From the NCBI RefSeq assembly GCF_000961795.1, contig NZ_LADU01000120.1, forward strand, positions 1 to 64,000: a stretch of 64,000 nt of DNA, in the 5' to 3' direction. Source of the DNA: Hyphomonas sp. BRH_c22 (GTDB lineage: Bacteria; Pseudomonadota; Alphaproteobacteria; Caulobacterales; Hyphomonadaceae). Of the stretch, positions 32,780 through 42,124 are shown piece by piece. The position numbers and the translations under genes were made by a program. Numbering within the stretch: the first letter of the stretch is position 1; each line of letters begins with the position of its first letter. Under the pieces are notes generated by a model. It saw only the letters and a list, made by a program, of their open reading frames with translations. It was not told the origin of the DNA and searched no databases.

Positions 32780-33748
32780 TCAGGACCGGCTGGCCTGGGC
32801 ATACCGCGCGCCGCCCACAGCAAGACCGACGAGAACCAGTCCGCCGATCACGAGGCTGGCGGCATTGGCACCGAGCAACTCGAAATATTGCGTGTAACCG
32901 TGGATGGCCAGGAACACGACCGACGTTACCGACACGAATCCGCCCCGGCGCGCCTTGACGATCATCGTGATCAGGAACGCCGCCCAGCCGAGCGTGAAGA
33001 CGAGTTCAGGAATTTCCGTCGCTGCCTCACGCCAGGTACTGCGCTCGCTCCAGTCGCGCGGGGCCAGCCAGTGCTCTCCGATGCGGTCGCCCCACAGCGA
33101 ACCGACCCAGAAGGCAAAATTGATCATGAAGAAGGCGGTGCGCGCGGCGATTGTCGCAACGGCTCGGTAGGCATCTGCGACTGTGCGCCTGGTAGCGAAA
33201 ATGCCTGCGGCAACGGCACCGAATAGGAGGATGGTCAGGGTCGGTTCTTCGACGAAGATGGCATAGCTCGCGTGCCAATAGCCGGTGCCGGAGCCAATTG
33301 TCGCGCCAAGCGCCAGCACGGCAGGCGCAGCAAGGAATGACGATCGGAACCACACCGCTGCGGCGGCCAGCACGGCAGCGATGCCGAGCGATGGATAGGC
33401 CGAATCAGCCACATCCCTGAATTCCCAGCCGATCCACCCGGCCAGGCCAAGCGCGCCCATCATCGCCAGGCCGACGCCGAGTACTTTCAGGGAGTCGTCG
33501 CTGTCCACGCGCCGCAAGACTTCGGCAGCCCCCACTGCCAGAATGGCGAGGACCAGGCCTGTGGCGGCGTTGGGCACCAGGGCGATGGTTCCGGCTGCGA
33601 CAGAAATTGCGCCGAAAATCAGCAACAGGTTCACCATGAGTCCGCTGCGGGTGTCCGGCAGGGCAAGACTTTTCAGGTGCAGGGCCTGATCCGGAGAAAT
33701 TTCCCCCTTTTGGGTCAAGGCATCCAGATCAAGTCGAATGATGGTCAT
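32780..33748 (-). CDS. DUF2157 membrane protein
   Basis: A 322-residue protein with a short cytoplasmic N-terminus (TIIRLDLDALTQKGEISPDQALHLKSLA) and about nine to ten membrane helices. The family hallmark is the N-terminal GxISPxQA-like helix followed by LLIFGAISVAAGTIALVP. DUF2157 proteins are uncharacterised. I use the ATG at 33748, where the family begins, with GGAGTGA upstream. It is divergent from pccA. Confidence 0.75.
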   Translation of the reverse strand: MTIIRLDLDALTQKGEISPDQALHLKSLALPDTRSGLMVNLLLIFGAISVAAGTIALVPNAATGLVLAILAVGAAEVLRRVDSDDSLKVLGVGLAMMGALGLAGWIGWEFRDVADSAYPSLGIAAVLAAAAVWFRSSFLAAPAVLALGATIGSGTGYWHASYAIFVEEPTLTILLFGAVAAGIFATRRTVADAYRAVATIAARTAFFMINFAFWVGSLWGDRIGEHWLAPRDWSERSTWREAATEIPELVFTLGWAAFLITMIVKARRGGFVSVTSVVFLAIHGYTQYFELLGANAASLVIGGLVLVGLAVGGARYAQASRS

Positions 33749-33895
33749 GGCGTCACTCCATTTTGTATGTGAGCGCTCATTAACATAATTCCTATTCTGG
33801 CGCAAGCGGTGTTAACCCGCCGGGAATGTAGACAAGCCGGGATGTCCGGCTTAACTGCGGCACAGTATTATCAAGAGACACAGGCCAGGGGTGAG

Positions 33896-35899
33896 ATGTT
33901 CAAGAAGATTCTGATAGCCAACCGGGGCGAAATCGCCGTGCGCGTCATCAAGACGTGCCGCCGCCTCGGCGTGAAGACCGTCGTTGTGTATTCCGACGCC
34001 GATGCGGGCTCTATGGCCGTCGAAATGGCCGACGAAACCGTCTACATTGGCGGCTCGCCGGCGTCTGAATCCTATCTCGTTGCTGACAAGATCATTGATG
34101 CCGTGAAGCAGACCGGCGCCGAAGCCATCCATCCGGGCTTCGGCTTCCTGTCCGAGAACCCGGCCTTCGCCAAGCGCCTCGAAAAGGAGGGCATCGGCTG
34201 GATCGGCCCGAACGCCCACGCAATCGAGGCCATGGGCGACAAGATCAGTTCCAAGAAGCTGGCCGCAGAAGCGGGCGTGTCGACCGTGCCGGGGCATATG
34301 GGTTTGATCAAGGACACCAAGGAAGCGGTGAAGATTTCCCGCGAGATCGGCTATCCTGTCATGATCAAGGCCTCCGCCGGTGGCGGCGGCAAGGGCATCC
34401 GCGTCGCAGCCAATGACAAGGAAGTCGAAGAAGGCTTCCCCGCCGTGAAGGCGGAAGCGCAGTCGTCATTCGGCGATGACCGCATTTTTATCGAGAAGTT
34501 CATCCTGGAGCCGCGGCATATCGAGATCCAGGTGCTTGGCGACAAGCATGGCAATTGTATCTACCTGTTCGAGCGGGAATGTTCGATCCAGCGCCGCAAC
34601 CAGAAAGTCATCGAGGAAGCACCCTCGCCGCTGCTCGATCCCGAGACCCGCAAGAAAATGGGCGAGCAGGCTGTCGCCCTGTCCAAGGCAGTCAACTATG
34701 ACAGCGCCGGCACCGTCGAATTCGTCGTGTCCGGCAAGGACAAGGGGTTCTATTTCCTCGAAATGAACACCCGCCTCCAGGTGGAGCACCCCGTCACGGA
34801 AATGATTTCCGGTGTCGATCTGGTCGAACAGATGCTGCGCTCCGCCTATGGCGAGAAGCTGAAAATCAAGCAGTCTGACCTGAAGATCAATGGCTGGGCC
34901 GTCGAGACACGTGTGTATGCGGAAGATCCGTATCGCAACTTCCTGCCGTCCATCGGTCGTCTCAAGCGCTTTCACCCGCCGGTCGAGGGTCCGCTGGGCG
35001 AAGGCATCGTCCGCATGGACAGCGGCGTGCGCGAAGGCGACGAGATTTCCATGTTCTACGACCCGATGATCGCCAAGCTGATCACCTGGGGCAAGGATCG
35101 CGACACGGCGCTCGACACCCAGGCCGAGGCGCTGGACCGGTTCCACATTGAAGGCATCCAGGACAACATCCCGTTCGTGGCCGCCGTGATGGACGAGCCC
35201 CGTTTCCGCTCCGGTGACATTACCACCGCCTATATCAAGGACGAGTTCCCGGACGGGTTCCACGGCACCGAGCCGACACAGTTGCAGGAAACCCAGCTGA
35301 TCTGCGCAGCCGCCTATGTGCACGGCTTCTATTCGCGCCGCGCCCAGCACGTGTCGGGCCGCATGTCGCCGGTGCCAGACCCTCGCCAGGACTGGATCGT
35401 CATACTCGGTGACAAGCATTATCCCGTGCACCTGGAGCTTGGCGAGGACGGTGATGCGCAGATCACCATCGACACCGACAAGCCGCACTCACTGTTCACC
35501 AACTGGCACCCGGGCCAGCACCTCGTTGAAGGCATGCTGGACGGCAAGCCGTTCGCTGTGAAGTTTGCCGACCGGACAGAAGGGTATCTGTTCCGTCACC
35601 GCGGCGTGGCGCTGCGCGCGCTCGTCTGCACACCGACGGTTGCCGACCTTCACGCGCGTCTGCCGGAGAAGGAAAAGCCCGATACGTCGAAGCTCGTCAT
35701 CTCGCCGATGCCGGGCCTTGTCGTATCGATGGACGTTACGGTCGGACAGGAAGTGCAGGCCGGTGAAGCGGTTTGCGTGGTTGAGGCGATGAAGATGCAG
35801 AACATCATCCGCGCAGAGGCCACGGGCACCGTGAAATCGATCAATGTCGAGGCGGGCGCCAGCGTCGCGGCCGACGAAATCATGGTCGAGTTTGCCTGA
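33896..35899 (+). CDS. pccA: Propionyl-CoA carboxylase, biotin-containing alpha subunit
   Basis: A 667-residue biotin-dependent carboxylase subunit. Biotin carboxylase comes first (MFKKILIANRGEIAVRVIKTC; ATP-grasp loop KASAGGGGKGIRVA; EMNTRLQVEHPVTE), followed by YAEDPYRNFLPSIGRL, which is typical of PCC rather than MCC. The BT linker domain covers about 470-590 and the biotin carrier domain ends with VEAMKMQN. The start is the ATG at 33896, the family start. It makes methylmalonyl-CoA from propionyl-CoA together with a beta subunit that is not in the window. Confidence 0.95.
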   Translation: MFKKILIANRGEIAVRVIKTCRRLGVKTVVVYSDADAGSMAVEMADETVYIGGSPASESYLVADKIIDAVKQTGAEAIHPGFGFLSENPAFAKRLEKEGIGWIGPNAHAIEAMGDKISSKKLAAEAGVSTVPGHMGLIKDTKEAVKISREIGYPVMIKASAGGGGKGIRVAANDKEVEEGFPAVKAEAQSSFGDDRIFIEKFILEPRHIEIQVLGDKHGNCIYLFERECSIQRRNQKVIEEAPSPLLDPETRKKMGEQAVALSKAVNYDSAGTVEFVVSGKDKGFYFLEMNTRLQVEHPVTEMISGVDLVEQMLRSAYGEKLKIKQSDLKINGWAVETRVYAEDPYRNFLPSIGRLKRFHPPVEGPLGEGIVRMDSGVREGDEISMFYDPMIAKLITWGKDRDTALDTQAEALDRFHIEGIQDNIPFVAAVMDEPRFRSGDITTAYIKDEFPDGFHGTEPTQLQETQLICAAAYVHGFYSRRAQHVSGRMSPVPDPRQDWIVILGDKHYPVHLELGEDGDAQITIDTDKPHSLFTNWHPGQHLVEGMLDGKPFAVKFADRTEGYLFRHRGVALRALVCTPTVADLHARLPEKEKPDTSKLVISPMPGLVVSMDVTVGQEVQAGEAVCVVEAMKMQNIIRAEATGTVKSINVEAGASVAADEIMVEFA

Positions 35900-36039
35900 C
35901 CTGGCTTGACCGGCTGATACTCGAACCGGCGTGTTCCCGATCCCTGACGCCTGGGGCGGCACAGCCTGTCATTGGTCCTTCACTGGATTGATGGCGGAAA
36001 CTCCGCTACACAGGTTTACGGTTATGCAGGGAGGACAGC

Positions 36040-36576
36040 ATGAACCTATATCTCAGCCCGAATGGACGGATTGACCAGTCAACCTATTGGCGGGGCGTGA
36101 TCATCCTTTTTGTCATCAGTACGGTATTGTCGGTCGTTTCCGCTTACGCGTCACCCTTTCTCGGTATGCTTGGTATTGTGTTCATCTGGCCGTGGATCGT
36201 GCTGCACGTGAAGCGCTTCCACGATGCAGACATGACGGGGTGGGTCACAGTAGGCATGGTCGTCCTGGCGATCGTCCTGTCAATGGTGCTTGGCCTCATC
36301 CTGCCGGGCTTGTTCGGTGTCGACACGATGGCAATGTCGGAACAGATGACGCGCGACATGGAAGACATGGCCGCCAGCAATGATCCGGGCGCAATGATTG
36401 CCGCGACGATGGAAGCCACCAAGAAGATGGCGCAGGCCCAGTTGCTGCCGAACATTCTTTCAACGGCGATCGTCACCGGCGTGGTCGGATTTGTCATGAG
36501 CCTGTTCAAGTCCACACCTGGTACCAACAAGTTCGGACCGCCTCCCGGCGGCCCTTCTGAAGAAACTTTCGCTTGA
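36040..36576 (+). CDS. DUF805 membrane protein
   Basis: A 178-residue protein with DUF805 features: an aromatic N-terminus (LSPNGRIDQSTYWRGV), two early helices, HVKRFHDADMTGW (the HxxRLxDxxxxGW motif) and a late helix. A Met-rich loop (MAMSEQMTRDMEDMAASND) lies between helices. Starts have good ribosome sites (AGGGAGGA). It is the first of three related genes and ends in a strong terminator, so transcription of the second gene starts separately. Confidence 0.85.
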   Translation: MNLYLSPNGRIDQSTYWRGVIILFVISTVLSVVSAYASPFLGMLGIVFIWPWIVLHVKRFHDADMTGWVTVGMVVLAIVLSMVLGLILPGLFGVDTMAMSEQMTRDMEDMAASNDPGAMIAATMEATKKMAQAQLLPNILSTAIVTGVVGFVMSLFKSTPGTNKFGPPPGGPSEETFA

Positions 36577-36603
36577 ACCCAGGCGAACCGCTATAAATTC
36601 AGG

Positions 36604-36634
36604 AAGAGCCGGGGCATGCCTCCGGCTCTTTTTT
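36604..36634 (+). terminator. Rho-independent terminator after the first DUF805 gene
   Basis: AAGAGCCGG (36604-36612), a loop containing the palindrome GGCATGCC, CCGGCTCTT (36622-36630), then T-run. Confidence 0.88.
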
Positions 36635-36720
36635 CTTGCATGAATTTATCGTTTATTGATAAGAAGCGCTAGAGTCGCTACGAGTCTGGTGACTGGTGCC
36701 GAACCACGGAGACTGCCCTG

Positions 36721-37254
36721 ATGGACGTAAAATATGTCCTGCTCAGCTCGAACGGCCGTATCGGCCCGCGCGATTTCGGTCGCGGGCTGATCCTGCTGAC
36801 GGGCGCCATGATGATCGTCCAGATCGCTGCGGGCCTGGTGTCGCCGGCATTTGGCATGCTGCAATACCCACTCATCTTTTCGTATGTCTGTGTGTTTGGC
36901 AAGCGCCTGCATGATGGCGGGCGCTCGGCCTGGATCTATCTGGCCTTCCTCGCCGGCTATTTTGTCATCGCGACACTGGCCAGCGCGATCCTGCTCCCGG
37001 TCCTGTCGCCGCAGGCCTTCTCGATGCAGGGCGAATTCCAGAAGCTCGCCCAGGCGGGCGACTTTGCCGCCGCAATCGAGGAAATGGCCAAGCACGCCCA
37101 GGAACTGGCGCGCGCGTCAATCCTGACCACGATCGCCTCTTTCCTGATTGCCAGCGGCATACTCGGCCTGATCGGCGCCAGGCTGCGATCCGACCCGTCC
37201 ATCAACCGCTTTGGCCCTCCCGGCGGTTCTGCCCAATCCGATACGTTTTCCTGA
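36721..37254 (+). CDS. DUF805 membrane protein (second copy)
   Basis: A 177-residue relative of the preceding gene. LSSNGRIGPRDFGRGL matches the first copy's LSPNGRIDQSTYWRGV, and VFGKRLHDGGRSAW is the HxxRLxDxG motif. The C-termini also match (SINRFGPPGGSAQSDTFS against TNKFGPPPGGPSEETFA), so the two are tandem duplicates. The conserved FGPPGG tail could be a docking or sorting element. The gene begins after its own upstream region and is followed by the third gene after 21 bases. Confidence 0.85.
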   Translation: MDVKYVLLSSNGRIGPRDFGRGLILLTGAMMIVQIAAGLVSPAFGMLQYPLIFSYVCVFGKRLHDGGRSAWIYLAFLAGYFVIATLASAILLPVLSPQAFSMQGEFQKLAQAGDFAAAIEEMAKHAQELARASILTTIASFLIASGILGLIGARLRSDPSINRFGPPGGSAQSDTFS

Positions 37255-37275
37255 TTTCCGCCAAGGATATTTCCG

Positions 37276-38070
37276 ATGTCTGACTCGCCCACCGTGATCG
37301 ATCCGCACCGCCCCTGGATCCTCGACAAGCGGGATGATCCCGCAACGATGAACTGGATCCAGACCCTGTTCAATCCGATGGGCCAGTCCAGCAAGCTGCA
37401 TTTCAGCCGCGCGTGGACCTTCATGTTCATGGGCCGGGTGCTGCTCTATATCGTGCCGACATTCGTGGTCGCCATCATCGGCATCGCCGGGGTCAAGACC
37501 GATTCGTTCAACAGCCCGGTCAATCTCGGCCCGCTGCCTGTGCCGGCCATGCTCGTTCCCTTCGTGCTTTTCGTGTTCCTGACGGAATACACGTCCTTCG
37601 TCGCGCACATGCGGCGCCTGGCTGAAGCGGGGCGTTCCACGCTGCTGGCCGGCATCGTCCTCCTGCCGCTGATTCTCGGCATGGTCGGCTTCGCCCTTGG
37701 CGTGATGGGTGGCATTGCCCAGCATGCGAAGATCGAGGCCAAGGCGGCGCTGGAACGTGAGATCGCAGCTGATCCTGTGAAGGCGGCTGCCGCCAAGGCG
37801 GAGGCTGAGGCAAAGGCGAAGGAAAATCCGGACGCCAAGCCGCAAGCCGAGCGCCGCGGCCCGCCCGGAAAGCCGCAGACAGCGCGGGAAATGGCCATTG
37901 GCGGCGGTGTCGGCCTCGCCGTGCCGATCTGGATGCTGTCATCCTTCATCGCGATGCTGTGGACCCTGCTATATGTCGCGCGGATGCCAAACGGCGGCGT
38001 GGGCGAGTTCAGCACGGGCAGCCATATCCCGGAGAATGAAGCGCGGCGGCGGCCCTACGAAGCGACCTGA
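37276..38070 (+). CDS. DUF805-like membrane protein (third, longer copy)
   Basis: A 264-residue protein with about four membrane helices and a long charged, Ala/Lys/Glu-rich segment (about 150-200) that is probably a cytoplasmic helix. [19 protein letters not shown] resembles the HxxRLxDxG motif of DUF805. [22 protein letters not shown] replaces the usual N-terminus. It is translated with the second DUF805 gene and overlaps the convergent lipB by 16 bases. No function is known. Confidence 0.7.
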   Translation: MSDSPTVIDPHRPWILDKRDDPATMNWIQTLFNPMGQSSKLHFSRAWTFMFMGRVLLYIVPTFVVAIIGIAGVKTDSFNSPVNLGPLPVPAMLVPFVLFVFLTEYTSFVAHMRRLAEAGRSTLLAGIVLLPLILGMVGFALGVMGGIAQHAKIEAKAALEREIAADPVKAAAAKAEAEAKAKENPDAKPQAERRGPPGKPQTAREMAIGGGVGLAVPIWMLSSFIAMLWTLLYVARMPNGGVGEFSTGSHIPENEARRRPYEAT

Positions 38071-38765
38071 AGCGGGCTTGGCACCGCCACGAGCCGGCTG
38101 GCAAAGATGGTTTCGAACGCGTCGCGCAGCGCGATATCGACATCGTCCATGCTGGCGGGGATGCCAAGATCGACCAGGCTGGTCACACCGTAGCGCGAAT
38201 CAGCGATGCCGCAGGGCGTGATGCCTGAGAAATGCTCCAGGTCCGGCTCCACATTCAGTGAAATGCCGTGAAAGCTGACCCAGCGCTTCAGGCGCACGCC
38301 AATGGCCGCAATCTTGTCTTCGCGCAGCTCGGTTCCGGCCTGTGACCGGTCGACCCAGACGCCGACACGGCCCTCGCGCGGCCCGGCTTCGACATTGAAG
38401 GCGCCGAGGGCGGCAATGATCCACGCTTCGAGGTTCTGCACGAATGCTCGCACATCCCGGCCGCGCGCACCGACGTCTAGCATGACATAGGCGACCCGCT
38501 GTCCGGGGCCGTGATAGGTATACTGGCCCCCGCGACCGGCATCGAAAACGGGGAAACGGGCGGCATCCTTCAGGTCTTCCGGATTGGCTGACGTGCCCGA
38601 CGTGTAGAGCGCCGGGTGCTCCAGGAACCAGACCATTTCCGATGCCTCGCCCTCGCGAATCGCCCGCGCGCGCGCCTCCATGAAGGCCACCGCGGCCTCA
38701 TAAGGGACGGGGGCATCGGACACGGCCCATTCGACGGAAGGAAAATTCTGCATGACTGTTCGCAT
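38055..38765 (-). CDS. lipB: Octanoyl-[ACP]:protein octanoyltransferase
   Basis: Transfers octanoyl groups from ACP to lipoyl domains. It has 236 residues. The signature [13 protein letters not shown], the catalytic Lys in [14 protein letters not shown], and the catalytic Cys in ITPCGI are present, as is [11 protein letters not shown] Met at 38753 (four codons in) is an alternative start. It supplies lipoate for pyruvate and branched-chain dehydrogenases, which fits the leucine-degradation genes in this window. Confidence 0.95.
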   Translation of the reverse strand: MRTVMQNFPSVEWAVSDAPVPYEAAVAFMEARARAIREGEASEMVWFLEHPALYTSGTSANPEDLKDAARFPVFDAGRGGQYTYHGPGQRVAYVMLDVGARGRDVRAFVQNLEAWIIAALGAFNVEAGPREGRVGVWVDRSQAGTELREDKIAAIGVRLKRWVSFHGISLNVEPDLEHFSGITPCGIADSRYGVTSLVDLGIPASMDDVDIALRDAFETIFASRLVAVPSPLQVAS

Positions 38766-38839
38766 ATAGGCGATAATCGGGGCTTCACAAAGGTTTGCGA
38801 GCGCCCTATACGGCCCGTCTGCCTGTTACAGACCAGTGT

Positions 38840-38924
38840 GCGGTCATGGCGGAATTGGTAGACGCGCAGCGTTGAGGTCGCTGTGGGGCAACCCGTGGAG
38901 GTTCGAGTCCTCTTGACCGCACCA
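38840..38924 (+). tRNA. tRNA-Leu (anticodon GAG)
   Basis: An 85-base class II tRNA with encoded CCA. The acceptor stem GCGGTCA pairs with TGACCGC, and the anticodon stem CAGCG/CGCTG holds TTGAGGT, giving GAG at 38874-38876. It borders the phosphorus cassette. The 197 bases from 38925 to 39121 hold no gene. Confidence 0.97.
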
Positions 38925-39121
38925 AGGCAGACGTTTCTGCCGCCGATAAGTCTCTGCAATTTATAAGAAAGTTGGACCGCATCAGCGATGCCGGATTTGG
39001 CTTTCAGGGCGATGAAAACGTTCTGGAACCCTGATCAGCATCGCGCCATCTCCACAATCGCCTGTACCAAATCGCATACTGGCCCCCTTTCAGGGGCAGG
39101 CCGACGGCTGCGATGGATAGG

Positions 39122-40135
39122 CTAGATCAGGCGCCGGCGTAGATGCGCAGCCAGTTGGTCCAGCAGCAAGACGGTGATGAAGATAACGAGCAGGATCGTG
39201 CCAACCCGGTCGTACTGGAACATGTCATAGCGGCCCTTCAGCTCCTGCCCGATACCGCCAGCGCCGACGAGCCCGATCACGGCGGCCATCCGCACGTTGC
39301 GGTCGAGTATGTACAATGTGAGGGCCGTGTAGCTGGGCAGTACCTGAGGCAGCACGGCCAACCGCAGGGCCGCAAAACTACCGGCGCCTGTCGCCCGCAT
39401 GGCTTCCAGTGGCTTCGGATCGGCCGCCTCAATGTCTTCGGCGTAGAATTTTGCAAGGAAGCCCATGCTGTGCAGTGCGAGCGCCAGTATGCCGGCAACC
39501 GGGCCGAAGCCAAACGCAAGCACCAGGAAGAGGGCACTTATCAACTCTGGCATGGATCTGAGGAACGATACGGTGCTCCTTGCTGCGAAATAGATCAGGG
39601 GATGAGGCGTAAAGTTGCGGGCGCCTGCAATTGCCAGCGGCAGGCTGCCGATAATTGCGAAGAGGCTCGCCCAGATTGCGATTTCAATCGTCTCGAGCAT
39701 CTTTCCGAGGACGAACACCAGGTATCCGGCAGGCTGAACCAGATAGGTTTTCTCGACCATGAGCGTGACCGTCTGGAACGTGTCAGAATCAAGTTTGCTC
39801 TCTTCGACCTGAACAGTCTCTATCCGTGAAAACGGAGGTAGGCGGTTTGCATCGAAATGTTCGATCATCGTGATCGGTGTGCGTTCAGCGATCGCAACAG
39901 GAAACATGTCAGAGACAAGACCGCCGAGGCCGCGCCCGATCTGGGAGCTGTCTTTCAGGCCAACGCTCGCGAGGCCGAACTCGCCCATTTGCTCTGCCAT
40001 CTTGCCGAGATCAACGCGTTGGGCAGAAAAGCTGAGCAGGACGAACGCGACGATGACAATGAAAACCGCGCGAGCATCAATGGGCGATTTTAGATGCCAG
40101 GGTGAATCGTTCGGAGGCGTTTCCAGCGTGGTCAT
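39122..40135 (-). CDS. phnE: PhnE-type ABC permease
   Basis: Permease of a phosphonate/organophosphate importer, 337 residues. One N-terminal helix (AVFIVIVAFVLLSF) is followed by a periplasmic stretch of about 100 residues and then five or six helices. The EAA loop contacting the ATPase is EAMRATGAGSFAALRLAVLPQVLPSY, followed by VGLVGAGGIGQEL. It is the last gene of phnDCE, 25 bases after phnC. No C-P lyase or phosphonatase gene is present, so the ligand may be a phosphate ester or phosphite rather than a phosphonate. Confidence 0.92.
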   Translation of the reverse strand: MTTLETPPNDSPWHLKSPIDARAVFIVIVAFVLLSFSAQRVDLGKMAEQMGEFGLASVGLKDSSQIGRGLGGLVSDMFPVAIAERTPITMIEHFDANRLPPFSRIETVQVEESKLDSDTFQTVTLMVEKTYLVQPAGYLVFVLGKMLETIEIAIWASLFAIIGSLPLAIAGARNFTPHPLIYFAARSTVSFLRSMPELISALFLVLAFGFGPVAGILALALHSMGFLAKFYAEDIEAADPKPLEAMRATGAGSFAALRLAVLPQVLPSYTALTLYILDRNVRMAAVIGLVGAGGIGQELKGRYDMFQYDRVGTILLVIFITVLLLDQLAAHLRRRLI

Positions 40136-40160
40136 ATCGAAACCTTTGCGTGCAGCATTT

Positions 40161-40994
40161 TCAAGCGACCGCCACAATCGGCTTCAACCGTGTCTCTGGA
40201 CCATCAAATATGATGGCAAGGGCGGCCGGTGTGAGGTCGGCTGGCGTGCCATCGAAAACAATCTGTCCGTCTTTAAGGCCGACTATCCGGTCTGCGAACC
40301 GGCGTGCCAGATCGATTTGATGCAGGCTGCACAGCACGGCTGCGCCGCGTTCGCCCGCGGCCTCGCGCAACAGCGCCATGATTTCCTGCGCCGTTGCCGG
40401 GTCGAGACTGGCAACAGGTTCATCCGCAAGTATGACGAGGGGATCGTTGATCAGCGCGCGCGCAATGCCAACACGCTGGCGCTGACCGCCGGACAGGGTC
40501 CCTGCGCGACGGTTTGCCTGGATTTCGTCGAGGCCGACCCTTGCCAGCAGTTCGCAAGCCTTCAACTGGATGGATCTGGGATAGGCTTGAAACAGCACGC
40601 GCACCCAGCCGACGGAAGCGGCGGCACCTGCCATGACGTTTTGCGCGGTAGTCAACCGTTCCGACAAGCCGAAATCCTGATGCACCATGCCCATGCGGCG
40701 GCGCGCGGCTTTGAGACCCCGACCCGCAATAGACTCCCCGGCGAGCATGATCTCACCTGCATCGGGTGTGCTGAGCCCGACCGCCGCCCGCAACAGCGTG
40801 GTCTTGCCCGATCCGGAAGGTCCAAGCAGGACGGTAAAACGTTCTGCGGCAATGCTTAGCGAGACCTTGTCCAGCGCGCGCGTGCCCGAGCTGAAGGATT
40901 TGGAAACTGCTTGAAATTCAAGCGCGGCCACCTCTGGTGCCTGACAATTTTTGGTGCCGGCGCTGTTTCTCGCTATCGTCATGTTCATTTCCAT
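40161..40994 (-). CDS. phnC: PhnC-type ABC transporter ATPase
   Basis: A 277-residue ATP-binding subunit. Walker A is LGPSGSGKTT, the signature is LSGGQRQRVGIARAL, Walker B with the catalytic Glu is VILADEPVASLDP, and the switch His is in LHQIDLA. The leading 25 residues before LEFQAVSKSF are extra and may be untranslated; Met codons at 40988 and 40982 are alternatives. It lies 26 bases downstream of phnD in the operon. Confidence 0.93.
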   Translation of the reverse strand: MEMNMTIARNSAGTKNCQAPEVAALEFQAVSKSFSSGTRALDKVSLSIAAERFTVLLGPSGSGKTTLLRAAVGLSTPDAGEIMLAGESIAGRGLKAARRRMGMVHQDFGLSERLTTAQNVMAGAAASVGWVRVLFQAYPRSIQLKACELLARVGLDEIQANRRAGTLSGGQRQRVGIARALINDPLVILADEPVASLDPATAQEIMALLREAAGERGAAVLCSLHQIDLARRFADRIVGLKDGQIVFDGTPADLTPAALAIIFDGPETRLKPIVAVA

Positions 40995-41020
40995 CGCGAG
41001 CGCTCCGCCTGGACGTCGCT

Positions 41021-41950
41021 TCAGTTCTGCGCCGCGCCGGCCTTGCGCAGGACGGCTGCCTTGAAATCATCATCAATGAAGGCGATTGCCGCAGCGGCGT
41101 CGGTGAAGACAGTCTCGTCGACACGGGTGTCGTATCGGTCCACGCGTTTGCCGCCGTAGCCTCGGATCGCATCCTGATTGACGCCCGGTGCAGCATGGAC
41201 GCCTGCGATTGCGTCGCGAAGCGCACTTTTCATTGCTACAGACAGGCCTGGATTCATGGCGATAGGCGGATTGGGGATCGGATCGGATTTGGCAAGAATC
41301 CGAAACGCCGAGGCGTCAAGGCCAGCCTGGTTCACGGCCCGCTCGAACGACACGAGCGATGCGCCCGCGGCGTCCACCTGGCCGCTCTTTAGCGCCATGA
41401 GGCTATTGGCGTGGCTGCCCGTGAGGCGCAGCGCGCCAAGATCAAATAAGGGGTCGATGCCAGCCTGCGCGATCATTGCGATTGGATAGGCGAAGCTGCT
41501 GGCTGAGTGGCTCGAGCCAAGCGCGAGGGAGTGGCCCTGCAGGTCCTCGACGGCACGTATGTCCGACGAAGCCGAAACAAAGAGTGCTGCATAATAGGTC
41601 GATGAACCGTCGCGTTCTTCAACTGCCAGCAGTTCGGCACAACCGCGATTGCGCGCTTCGATAAAGGAGACCGGTCCGAACCAGGCGATGTCTGCCAGAC
41701 CGGCACACATGCCTTCTATGACGGCTGCATAACTCTGACCGACCTGCACATCGAAATACAACCCGCTCGTGCGCGTGATGGCATCGAAAAGGGGCTTGAA
41801 GTCAGCTTTTGTGCCGTCTTCAGTTCCGCCGTCAGCCGGTATCAACAGCACGCGCAAAGGCTCCTGCCGCGTCCCACGCTTCTGCGCGGAAGCGGGTTCA
41901 AGCGCTCCGAAGGCGAAAAGAAACGCCATGACTATCCATACTCTGCGCAT
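41021..41950 (-). CDS. phnD: PhnD-type periplasmic binding protein
   Basis: A 309-residue solute-binding protein with a signal peptide (MRRVWIVMAFLFAFGALEPASA). The mature part has phosphonate-family features: LRVLLIPADGG, YFDVQVGQSYAAVIEGM, ADIAWFGPVSFIEA, SSHSASSFAYPIAMI and KSGQVDAAGASL. I start at 41950, the first residue of the signal; ATG 41968 is possible. It leads phnDCE and diverges from the RpiR gene. Ligand specificity cannot be deduced. Confidence 0.9.
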   Translation of the reverse strand: MRRVWIVMAFLFAFGALEPASAQKRGTRQEPLRVLLIPADGGTEDGTKADFKPLFDAITRTSGLYFDVQVGQSYAAVIEGMCAGLADIAWFGPVSFIEARNRGCAELLAVEERDGSSTYYAALFVSASSDIRAVEDLQGHSLALGSSHSASSFAYPIAMIAQAGIDPLFDLGALRLTGSHANSLMALKSGQVDAAGASLVSFERAVNQAGLDASAFRILAKSDPIPNPPIAMNPGLSVAMKSALRDAIAGVHAAPGVNQDAIRGYGGKRVDRYDTRVDETVFTDAAAAIAFIDDDFKAAVLRKAGAAQN

Positions 41951-42048
41951 CCTGATTACCCTTGGCATTCCGTGCGGTCTGCCGTTTGCGGGCCGCAGTC
42001 ATTCAATCGGTTCTGGGTAGCTGCTGCTTATGACGCGCGTGTTACAGG

Positions 42049-42085
42049 TTCAAAAATTTCTTGATATATTTTGAAAAATGTTCAA
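42049..42085 (+). promoter_or_regulatory. TTCAA/TTGAA dyads upstream of the RpiR gene
   Basis: TTCAAAA (42049-42055) mirrors TTTTGAA (42069-42075), and TTGAA-N5-TTCAA spans 42071-42085. Similar half-sites (TTCAA 43835, TTGAA 43882) occur before the TonB receptor. They are candidate operators of the RpiR protein; the evidence is sequence only. Confidence 0.35.
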
Positions 42086-42124
42086 TGCGTGGTTGCCTGT
42101 TTTGAGTGTAAGGGTGGATATCCA

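Noticed and set aside
33809..33895. Longer N-terminus for pccA
   Set aside because: Propionyl-CoA carboxylase alpha starts at the MFKKILIANRGEIA block, and a ribosome site lies directly before ATG 33896.
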